Assembly: GCF_015709515.1 (NCBI RefSeq)
Contig: NZ_JADNQZ010000045.1
Coordinates: 1 to 64,000 of the forward strand
Length of the DNA stretch: 64,000 nt
Direction: 5' to 3'
Source of the DNA: Methylocystis sp. H62
GTDB lineage: Bacteria; Pseudomonadota; Alphaproteobacteria; Rhizobiales; Beijerinckiaceae
Below, in pieces: positions 53,906 through 61,898 of this stretch. A program made the position numbers and the translations under genes. Within the stretch, counting starts at the first letter, position 1. Every line of letters starts with the position of its first letter. Under the pieces are notes generated by a model that saw only the letters and a program-made list of their open reading frames with translations, searched no databases and had not been told where the DNA came from.

Positions 53906-56158
53906 ATGATGTTGCCTCGACGCGTCGCGACACGGTTCAAACTGACGGTCGGCATCGCCGCCCTCGTAATTGCGGCGCCCGCTTTCACCGGCCTTGACCG
54001 TCTTGGCGACGGCGAGGCGAAACGCAAAACCGCCTCGCGCTGGACGCCGTCGATTCCCTTCAGTCTCGGCGCCTGGCGCTCGCGGGTCGGCACGTTGCAG
54101 GAGACAGTGCGCGAATTCGTCGAGCGCAAACGCGGCGACGATGAGGCGGCGCATCCTCTGGAAAATTCGCTCTTTGCCGCCGATGAAGGCGCGCTGCCGC
54201 CGATCGTCGCCTATGCGCCTGCGCAGAACCGGCTCAACGTCGACGCGCTCGCGCATCCCGCCGCCGCCCTGCTGGGAGACGACGCCGAGGTTTTCACCCA
54301 GGCGGTCGCCGCATACAGGTCCGGAGATTTCGCGCAAGGCGACGACGCCGCGTCGCGGCTCCATGCGCCGCTTGCCGAGGCCGCCGCGCGTTGGACCGGC
54401 CTTCGGCTTCATGCCCACGAAGCCGGGTTCAGGCGCATCGCCGAATTCCTTGCGGCTCACCCCGATTGGCCCGCCGGCGACTGGTTGCGTCGTCGCGGCG
54501 AGCAGGCGCTCGTCGCCGAGCGCCACGCCGACAAGAGCGTGCTGGCCTGGTTCGCGGACGACAAGCCGCTCACCGGCTTTGGCAAATATGCCCTGGCGCG
54601 GGCGATCGCACGCGAAGGCGATTTCGAATCGGCGGCGGCGCTGGCGCGCGACGCCTGGCGCAACGAGGATATCGGACAGGGGTTCGACACGACCTTCAAT
54701 AAGGAGCTCGGCGAGCTTCTGACCCCCGCCGATCACAAGTTCCGCGCCGATCGTCTGCTCTACGCTGGAAAGAACACGCTCGCGTTGCGCACCGCCGAGC
54801 TCGCCGGCAAGGACGTCACGCTGCTCGCCCGCGCGCGCATCTCCGGCGTCGAAAAGCTGGCGGCTTCTTTGCCGGCGTCTGTGCAGAACGATCCCGGACT
54901 GCTTTACGGACGCGTGCACAAGCTGCGTAACGACAAGAAATTCGCTGAAGCGGGCGCGCTGCTGCGCAATGCGCCGCGCGACATCGAGAAGGTCGTCGAC
55001 GGCGACGTTTGGTGGGAAGAGCGGCGCATCGTCGCCCGCAAGCTTCTCGACCAGGGGGATCCGCAGACCGCTTACACGCTTTGCGCGGATCACGCCGCCG
55101 CCAAGACCAGCAATAAGGTCGACGCTGAATTCAACGCCGGCTGGATCGCCCTGCGGTTCTTGAACGACCCGATCAAGGCCGAGCGCCATTTCACGCGGCT
55201 TGCGCAGGTCGCCGAGACTCCGCTGCAAAAGTCTCGCGCGTACTATTGGCTGGGACGTGCGGCGGAAGCCGCGCACGCCGAGGACGACTCCAAAGCGCGC
55301 AAGTTCTATCTCCAGGCGGCTGCGCATTCGACGACGTTCTACGGTCAGCTCGCCAATTCCCGCCTCGGCGCCGATGAGCGCCCGCTTCGCCCGCCGCCGA
55401 CAGCCGCCGCGGGCGACAGCCGAGCCGAAGCGGTTCGCGTCGCGGAGTTGCTGTTCTCCGTGGGCCAGAAGGAGGTCGCGGCGCCGCTTGCGCTCGATAG
55501 CGCAAAATATTTGCAGGACGAGGCGCAGGTCGCGGCGCTCGGAGAGGTCATTGCGCGCCAGGGCGACGCGAAACTCTCGCTCATTTTCGGCAAAGCCGCC
55601 TCCTATAGGGGAATCGCGCTCGACGACGTCGCCTTCCCCGCCTACGGCGTTCCCGATTTCAACGCGCTTCCTGGCTCCGCGTCCCGTTCGATCGTCTTCG
55701 CCGTCGCGCGCCAGGAAAGCGCCTTCGATCCCAAGGCCGTCTCCTCCGCCGGCGCCATGGGCCTGATGCAGATGATCGCCTCGACGGCGCGGCACACCGC
55801 CTTTATGCGCGGCGTCAGCTTCGACATGTCGCGGATGCTGAGCGACCCGCCCTTCAACGCTCAGCTCGGCGCGGCGCATCTCGGCATTCTGCTGGGCGAA
55901 TATCGGGGCGCCTATCTCCTCACCTTCGCCGCCTACAACGCCGGCGGCGGTCGGGTGAAGCAATGGATCGACGCCTATGGCGACCCACGCAAGCCCAATG
56001 TCGATCCGATCGACTGGGTCGAGCGGATTCCGATCACCGAAACGCGCAATTACGTCCAGCGGGTGATGGAGAATTTCGTCGTCTATCGGGCGAAGTTCGA
56101 GGATACGGGAACGCGGTCGCCGCAAGTCGAACTGGCGCGCGCCGGCGACAGCCTGTGA
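53906..56158 (+). CDS. slt: soluble lytic murein transglycosylase
   Basis: 750 residues. An N-terminal signal/anchor (LTVGIAALVIAAPAFTGLDR), then a long helical superhelix of tetratricopeptide-like repeats (about 170-560, ending FYGQLANSRLGADERP) and a C-terminal SLT domain from about 590: FAVARQESAFDPKAVSSAGA with the catalytic Glu near 603, MGLMQMIASTARHTA and AYNAGGGRVKQWIDAYGDP. It cleaves peptidoglycan to anhydromuropeptides in the periplasm. The start at 53906 is chosen over later ATGs because it supplies the export signal. Confidence 0.92.
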   Translation: MMLPRRVATRFKLTVGIAALVIAAPAFTGLDRLGDGEAKRKTASRWTPSIPFSLGAWRSRVGTLQETVREFVERKRGDDEAAHPLENSLFAADEGALPPIVAYAPAQNRLNVDALAHPAAALLGDDAEVFTQAVAAYRSGDFAQGDDAASRLHAPLAEAAARWTGLRLHAHEAGFRRIAEFLAAHPDWPAGDWLRRRGEQALVAERHADKSVLAWFADDKPLTGFGKYALARAIAREGDFESAAALARDAWRNEDIGQGFDTTFNKELGELLTPADHKFRADRLLYAGKNTLALRTAELAGKDVTLLARARISGVEKLAASLPASVQNDPGLLYGRVHKLRNDKKFAEAGALLRNAPRDIEKVVDGDVWWEERRIVARKLLDQGDPQTAYTLCADHAAAKTSNKVDAEFNAGWIALRFLNDPIKAERHFTRLAQVAETPLQKSRAYYWLGRAAEAAHAEDDSKARKFYLQAAAHSTTFYGQLANSRLGADERPLRPPPTAAAGDSRAEAVRVAELLFSVGQKEVAAPLALDSAKYLQDEAQVAALGEVIARQGDAKLSLIFGKAASYRGIALDDVAFPAYGVPDFNALPGSASRSIVFAVARQESAFDPKAVSSAGAMGLMQMIASTARHTAFMRGVSFDMSRMLSDPPFNAQLGAAHLGILLGEYRGAYLLTFAAYNAGGGRVKQWIDAYGDPRKPNVDPIDWVERIPITETRNYVQRVMENFVVYRAKFEDTGTRSPQVELARAGDSL

Positions 56159-56159
56159 T

Positions 56160-56552
56160 CTAGCAAGGAAAGCGGTTATGAGAGCCGAGGAGTTCGCCCA
56201 GCGGCCAGCTGTGGCGCAGCTCCGTCAGCGGCTCGGCAAAATATTGCGTGCTGCCCGAATAGGGATAGCCGAAATCGCAGCCGGACGTCTGGGTGACCCT
56301 AGACGACATGAACACGAGCTCTAGGGTCGCGACAAAAAAACGCTTCTTGTCGATGGCGATGCGCGTCCAGCTTGGATCGTCGCGCAAGATTTTGACCTCC
56401 GTCCCAGCCGGCGCGGTCGTGATCGCCGCATAATTCTCCTCTGGACCCGCGCGCAGCACCGCCGGGTAGGCGAGCGTCAGCTTTATCGCCGCCGCCTGCT
56501 GAGCGCAGGAGAGCGCGCCGAAAAGAACAAAGGCGAATAGCGACCGACGCAT
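56160..56552 (-). CDS. secreted SH3-type domain protein
   Basis: 130 residues with a signal peptide (SLFAFVLFGALSCAQQAAA) and a bacterial SH3-like segment (AYPAVLRAGPEENYAAITTA, PAGTEVKILRDDPSWTRIAI). The mature C-terminal third is unrecognised and has two Cys, one of them the last residue. Such domains often bind cell-wall peptides, which fits its convergent position next to slt (one base between stops), though no interaction is shown. Confidence 0.75.
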   Translation of the reverse strand: MRRSLFAFVLFGALSCAQQAAAIKLTLAYPAVLRAGPEENYAAITTAPAGTEVKILRDDPSWTRIAIDKKRFFVATLELVFMSSRVTQTSGCDFGYPYSGSTQYFAEPLTELRHSWPLGELLGSHNRFPC

Positions 56553-56795
56553 GCCGACTTCCCTGGTTTTGATGTGCGCTCGCGCAATCCCCAGACGCAG
56601 AACCTAACCTAAAAGATATTCCCGTCGGCTCCAAATGGCGCCGGCCAAACAAGCGCGTGGGACAGCGGCATGGACGAATCGTCGGCGCAACGAGAGGCGC
56701 GTGGCTCTCGACTCAGGCGCGGCGCGCGGCCTATGCTTGACTCCAGCGGCGGCGCGGCCTTTCCGGCAAGTCCGCCGCTGGCTTACGGTGCGCTC

Positions 56796-59700
56796 ATGCG
56801 GCGGATCGCGTTTTCTCTTGTCGCCGCCTTTGCGGCGTATTTTGCGCAGCCGTTGTGGCGCGCCACGCAGAACGCCATCGCCGAGACAAGAGCCAAGCCA
56901 AGCTCGATCAGCTTTACGCCAGGCGAGTTGGCGGCGGATCGCGACGGGGCGAGCCTCATCGCCGTGCCGGCGCCAGGCCGCTATTCGATTCGTGCAAAAA
57001 GTCCCTCCGGCGCGCGCATCGAACTCGTCGACATGATCGCCGGCCCGCTCGACTCAAGCGGCGCGCCCGGCCTGCGCGACGGACGCATCGACGCGCTGCT
57101 CGATAAGGGCGTCTACAAGCTACGGGTTTTCGGCGTGAAAGGCGCGAGCGGCAAGGCCGCGCTCTTCGCGCAGGCGTTCGTCGAAGCCGGCCCGTCGAAG
57201 CCGACGCTCGCGCCAGGGCGCATCCAAAGCGGTGAACTCGGCGATCTGCAGCAACGCTCCTATTCCTTCGACGTCGGCGCAGAGGGTCGCGTGAGCCTTG
57301 AAGCGATCGGCCGGGCGCTCAGCGACTTGCGCGTCTGGCGTAGCGACGGCGAACTCGTCGATCTCGCCTTCGAGCAGGAGACGGTCGAGACAAAGCCGGG
57401 CCGCGCGATGACTCGGCTGCGTGTCGAGGGCGCGCTGGAGCCGGGCCGCTATGTCGTCACCGCCTATGGCGGCGAGAAGCTGGTCTGGGCGCAAGGCGAT
57501 GCGGCGCAGCCCTTCCTGATGCGGCTCGACGCGCCGGCGCTGCTGGCGGCTGGCGTCGCCGAGGGCGTGATCGGCCCCTTCGGCGCCGAGCGTTTCGACG
57601 CGCCGGCAAGCTATGACGCTTTCCGTCTCGACCTCGCGCAGACGACGCCGGCGCGGCTTGAAGCGCGGCGCAACGTATCGAGAGAAATCGCGACGATCTC
57701 GAAGACCAGCCGCACGCCGTCCGCAAACGTAAGGCTGGCGTCCGACGGCAAGACAAACGCGCGTCTTGAAGTCTCCGGCTACGAGGGTCAGGCGTTCACG
57801 CTGCGCGGTCTACGTCAGTCCGACCGCGAAACATTCGAAGCGTCAGGTCCGCATCTTGTCGGCGTCGATCTTGCCGGCGACGGCGGCGACGAAGCGCCGG
57901 CGACGGCGCTCTTTGCGCGGATCGAGAAGGACGGCAAGACGCGGGTGATCGCCTCGGACGCGCCGCGCATCGGCGCCGGAAAGGCGTGGCGGGGAAAGTT
58001 CAATCTCTTCGGGCCGACGTCGATTCTCTTCGAGGCGACGCGCGACGGGCTCGTCGCCATCGATGCGAAAGGCGTCAAGGTCGACGCTTCGATCGAACCG
58101 GCGCTTGGCGCGCTGGCGCCCCGCGCAGATGGAAAGAACCCGGCGCGCTACGATCTCCAGGCGGGCTATTATTTTCTCAAGCTCGAGCCGAAAGGCGATT
58201 CCGGCGGCGTCATCGACGTGACGCTCGGGCCGCCCGGACTTTCTGTTGCAGCGCCTGCGGCGGCGCCTTCGCGCTCCACTATTTCCTTCGGGACGCAGAC
58301 TCTCGAAAGGGACGGCTCCTATCTGATTTTGGCGAATGTCGCGCCGCAACTCCTAACCGGCCCGCGCGTCGTCGCGCTTCCCGTTGAACTCGACAAGGCG
58401 CCATTGGCGCTCTGGCAGGACGCCGGCAAAGACGTCGCGCTGCCGGTGCGGCTTCCCAAGACCGGCAAGGCGATTGCGCGCGATGCGCATGGCGCCGACG
58501 TCGCGCTGAGCTTCGCCGATCCAAAGGAAGAGAACGCGCAACGTCTGACGACGATAAACATCGCGGCCGCGGAAAAGCCGCGCGCGCTCGGACTCATCTT
58601 CGTTCCCGAACCGACGCCGGCAAAGATGGATGAAGCAGGCAAGCCTGCGTCCACCCCACTTTCAGCCTCAGTCGCGCGTCCGGCCTTCTTCGATCTCGCC
58701 CGCGACGAAACGAAGCGTCTGCGCTTCGACGTCGCGCAAGGCGGGCTTTTCCGAGTCGAAACGCTGGGGCGCATGAAGACGGCGCTGCGCGTCGGCGCGA
58801 ACGTCTCGCCGCGGCTCGGCGAGGGTGAAGCAAACGGACCCGGCGACAATGCGCTGGTGACGGCCTTTCTGCGCGCCGGCGCCTATCGCGCGGCTGTCAC
58901 CGCGAAAGACTCCGCCGGCCATCTCGGCCTTGCCGTCTCCCCTGCGACACTCGCGCCGACGGCGAAACTCGTCGATACGGGAATCGCGCGCGCGACCCTC
59001 GATTCCGGCAGGGGCGCGATCGTGCCGATCGAGATCACGCGCGAGAGCGACTATCGCATCGAGCTACTCGGCGTGAAACAGAAATGGCGCGCGAGATTGG
59101 AGGACGCCGACGGCTGGCCGCTCGCGGCGCCGGGCGAAATGCAGCGAGTCACACGGCGGTTCGAGAAAGGCGTCTATCGGCTCGTCGTCATGCCGAAAGA
59201 CGTCGAAGCGCGGATGGTCGCGCGATTGACGCCGATCGTCGCCGCGACGGCGCTGGAAGGGCATGGTCCGCATCCCCTGCCCTTCGGCAAAGCCCAGAGG
59301 TTGCAATGGCGCGAACCGCAGGCGCGCGATGCGCCGCGCGCGCCCGACGTCTGGCGCTTCGCGCTCCATGGCGACGCCGAGATCAATCTTTCGATCGGCG
59401 ACGGCATGATTGGCGAAATTTTCAAAGGCGAGAAGGAGAGCGTCGGCAAAGTCGCTGCGGGCAGGCCGTTCAAATCGAAGCTGTCGGCGGGCGACTATCG
59501 AGTTGAGGCGCGAAGCCTCGCCCATGACGATCGCCTCGATTACGACGTTTCGCTCGACTCGAAGGAATTGCAGCCCGATGCGCCACGCGCGGTTCAGCCG
59601 CCGACGCACGTCGATTTCGCGCTGGCGAAGGACAGCGTCGTCGACCTTGCGAGCTTCGGAGACATCGAAACAATCGGCGTGCTGAAAGACGGTAGGGGCG

Positions 59701-61898
59701 ACGTGATCGAGCGCCTGCAGCCACGCGCCGATGACTGGAATGTCGCGCTGTCGCGGCGGCTGCCAGCGGGAAATTACCGGCTCGAACTCGAACGACTCGG
59801 CGCACAGCCAAGCGCCCCAGTGGAGACTGAAGAAGCGCCGAGCGAGGAAGCGCAAGAACCTTCCAGCGAAGGGGACGTCGCGGAAAGCGAGGATGCGCCT
59901 CTCAGCGGCGTCGAGCTTCGCCTCGCGCTGCCTGCCGAGAAGAATGACGGCGCACTGGCGCTCTCGGGCGACAAGACGCTGAACGGCGCCGGCGCACATA
60001 TCCTTTCTCTGCCGCCTGCTCCCTCGGCGAGTCTCGCGCTCATTGCGGCGCGCTCCGAAGCCGACGTCGCGATCTCGATCGAACGGCGCGACGCCGACGG
60101 CAAATGGCGTGCGATCGGCGTCGAGCGCGGACGCGCGCCCGTTGCGGCCTGGCCTGCGGCCGGCGACGTCGAACTGCGCGCGGTCGTTTGGGCGATCGGC
60201 GGCGAAGACGCGCCAATCACGCTCGCCGCGCGCGCCGTCGAACGCCGTGCGCGCAAGCTTGGCGAAGTCGCGCTTGACCCCGTCGACGGCGTCGCGGGGG
60301 TCTGCGTCGCCAAGATCGCAACCCCCGACGCGGCCCTCGTAACGTTAGCGTCGAAGGAGGACATCGCCGCCGGCTCGATGGCGGGAACATTATTGCGCGC
60401 GGCGCGCTCCGGACCGCTCGCGCCGCAAGCGCAAGAACTGTGGCTGATGGGGCGCGGCGACTGCGCGTCGCCGGTCGGCGTCGCCGCTTTCGACTGGAAG
60501 GGCGCCGAGATTTCGCTCGACATCGGCGAAGGCGAGCGCGCGCATCTCGTTCCGCTCGCGCCAGCCGCCGGCAAGCTGCGTCTATGGCTCGCGCGATCCG
60601 CCTTTACGCAGCCGGCGCTTGATGGCGGACGCGGCGTCGGCGTGGCGAAGGGCGCGGCGCTGGCGCTTGCCGGCGACACGCCGCTCGCGCTCTGGAACGG
60701 TGAAGGCAGCGCGCCGATGCGCGTCGCGCTTGGCGCCATTGACGTCGAGACGCTGCCGGCGATCAAAGGCGGCGCGCTGTTTTCGGGAATCGTCCCGCCG
60801 ATGAGCGCGCTACCCATTGATATGGATGAAGCCGCCGGGCCGCTCGCGCTCGATCTCGCCCGAGGGCTCGCCGCCTTCGCGCAGCCGCGCGTCGTCTTCA
60901 GCGATGGCGCCGCCACGTCGCGCATTCTGCACGGCGTCAAATCGCGCGTGCTTCTCGTCAACATGACGCAAGCGCCGCTGCCGGCGCGCATCGCGCGCGA
61001 GCCGGGCGAGAACAGACGGCTCGGCGCAACGCGCGCATTTACGCGCTTCTTCCCGGCTGCGGGGCAAATCGTACTGCCGCTCGACGCGCAGCAAAACGAC
61101 AGGCTGATCGTCAGCGGCGCGCAGGCGACGGTCATATCGAACAGCGGCCGTGTTTCACGCGGCGAGAACATTGCGCTTGATGGGGCGGGCGAAGCGATCA
61201 TCGAACATGGACCCGGGCTCGTCGCCTTCTGGATCGAGCGCGCCGGCGCCACGCCCTGGTCCGCGGTCTCGGCGCGCGCGCTCAATCCGCCGCAGCGCGT
61301 GGCGTTAGAGGGCGCGGCGATGCGCTTTTCGATCAAGGGCGACAAGCCGGCGCTGTTGAGAGCGACCGGCGGCGCGCCGGCGATCGTCGGCTTCACGCAG
61401 AATGGCAGGCGGGAGACGCTCGCTTTCGCCAATGGCGTCGATCTTCATCGCTACATGACGCCGGGCGACGCGACGCTCGACATTTACGCGCCCTACGAAG
61501 GCGCACTGTCCGGCATGCTCGATATTTCGACGCAGCCCGTTACTGAGGCGCATGAAGGCGTGAACGACGCGGTGGCGGTCTCGCCCGGCGCGAGCGCGCT
61601 CTTCAGCTTCGAGGTGAAGGACGCGCGCAACATCGGCCTCGGCGTGCGCGCGGAACCCGACCGAGTCAGCGCGCGGCTCATGGATGCGCAAGGCAAGACG
61701 CTCGGCGACGGCGTCGCGCAAACGATGACGCTTTCGCCCGGCCGGTATTTTATCGAGGCGCGCACGCCCGCCGACGCGCCGGCGACGACGATTCGCGTCG
61801 CGATCGTCGGACTGTCGCCGCCAGCGAACGCGCCGCCGGCGGAGATCGTCGCGGAACTGCTCGACAAAGCCGGCATGAAGAAAAGCAAGGCGCAATGA
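56796..61898 (+). CDS. giant periplasmic protein with repeated pre-peptidase-like domains
   Basis: About 1,700 residues. MRRIAFSLVAAFAAYFAQPL is a signal peptide or anchor; the frame is open to an ATG at 56670, which would place 42 extra residues before it. At least nine short motifs of the type PGRYxVxA recur along the chain (PGRYSIRAKSP, KGVYKLRVFG, EPGRYVVTAYG, AGYYFLKLEPKG, AGAYRAAVTAKD, KGVYRLVVMPKD, AGDYRVEARSL, AGNYRLELERLG, PGRYFIEARTP). They resemble the last strands of pre-peptidase C-terminal (PPC) beta-sandwiches. No catalytic motif was seen. An acidic linker (EEAPSEEAQEPSSEGD) lies near residue 1060. The stop overlaps the alpha-2-macroglobulin start (ATGA), so both are co-translated and probably work together. 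Family otherwise unrecognised. Confidence 0.8.
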   Translation: MRRIAFSLVAAFAAYFAQPLWRATQNAIAETRAKPSSISFTPGELAADRDGASLIAVPAPGRYSIRAKSPSGARIELVDMIAGPLDSSGAPGLRDGRIDALLDKGVYKLRVFGVKGASGKAALFAQAFVEAGPSKPTLAPGRIQSGELGDLQQRSYSFDVGAEGRVSLEAIGRALSDLRVWRSDGELVDLAFEQETVETKPGRAMTRLRVEGALEPGRYVVTAYGGEKLVWAQGDAAQPFLMRLDAPALLAAGVAEGVIGPFGAERFDAPASYDAFRLDLAQTTPARLEARRNVSREIATISKTSRTPSANVRLASDGKTNARLEVSGYEGQAFTLRGLRQSDRETFEASGPHLVGVDLAGDGGDEAPATALFARIEKDGKTRVIASDAPRIGAGKAWRGKFNLFGPTSILFEATRDGLVAIDAKGVKVDASIEPALGALAPRADGKNPARYDLQAGYYFLKLEPKGDSGGVIDVTLGPPGLSVAAPAAAPSRSTISFGTQTLERDGSYLILANVAPQLLTGPRVVALPVELDKAPLALWQDAGKDVALPVRLPKTGKAIARDAHGADVALSFADPKEENAQRLTTINIAAAEKPRALGLIFVPEPTPAKMDEAGKPASTPLSASVARPAFFDLARDETKRLRFDVAQGGLFRVETLGRMKTALRVGANVSPRLGEGEANGPGDNALVTAFLRAGAYRAAVTAKDSAGHLGLAVSPATLAPTAKLVDTGIARATLDSGRGAIVPIEITRESDYRIELLGVKQKWRARLEDADGWPLAAPGEMQRVTRRFEKGVYRLVVMPKDVEARMVARLTPIVAATALEGHGPHPLPFGKAQRLQWREPQARDAPRAPDVWRFALHGDAEINLSIGDGMIGEIFKGEKESVGKVAAGRPFKSKLSAGDYRVEARSLAHDDRLDYDVSLDSKELQPDAPRAVQPPTHVDFALAKDSVVDLASFGDIETIGVLKDGRGDVIERLQPRADDWNVALSRRLPAGNYRLELERLGAQPSAPVETEEAPSEEAQEPSSEGDVAESEDAPLSGVELRLALPAEKNDGALALSGDKTLNGAGAHILSLPPAPSASLALIAARSEADVAISIERRDADGKWRAIGVERGRAPVAAWPAAGDVELRAVVWAIGGEDAPITLAARAVERRARKLGEVALDPVDGVAGVCVAKIATPDAALVTLASKEDIAAGSMAGTLLRAARSGPLAPQAQELWLMGRGDCASPVGVAAFDWKGAEISLDIGEGERAHLVPLAPAAGKLRLWLARSAFTQPALDGGRGVGVAKGAALALAGDTPLALWNGEGSAPMRVALGAIDVETLPAIKGGALFSGIVPPMSALPIDMDEAAGPLALDLARGLAAFAQPRVVFSDGAATSRILHGVKSRVLLVNMTQAPLPARIAREPGENRRLGATRAFTRFFPAAGQIVLPLDAQQNDRLIVSGAQATVISNSGRVSRGENIALDGAGEAIIEHGPGLVAFWIERAGATPWSAVSARALNPPQRVALEGAAMRFSIKGDKPALLRATGGAPAIVGFTQNGRRETLAFANGVDLHRYMTPGDATLDIYAPYEGALSGMLDISTQPVTEAHEGVNDAVAVSPGASALFSFEVKDARNIGLGVRAEPDRVSARLMDAQGKTLGDGVAQTMTLSPGRYFIEARTPADAPATTIRVAIVGLSPPANAPPAEIVAELLDKAGMKKSKAQ

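Noticed and set aside
53882-56125. 747-residue minus-strand frame opposite the lytic transglycosylase
   Set aside because: Mirrors the slt reading frame almost exactly and has no recognisable domain or start signal.
59774-61432. 552-residue minus-strand frame inside the giant periplasmic gene
   Set aside because: Ser/Ala/Pro-rich antisense frame without motifs; the sense frame is continuous and has the signal peptide and repeats.
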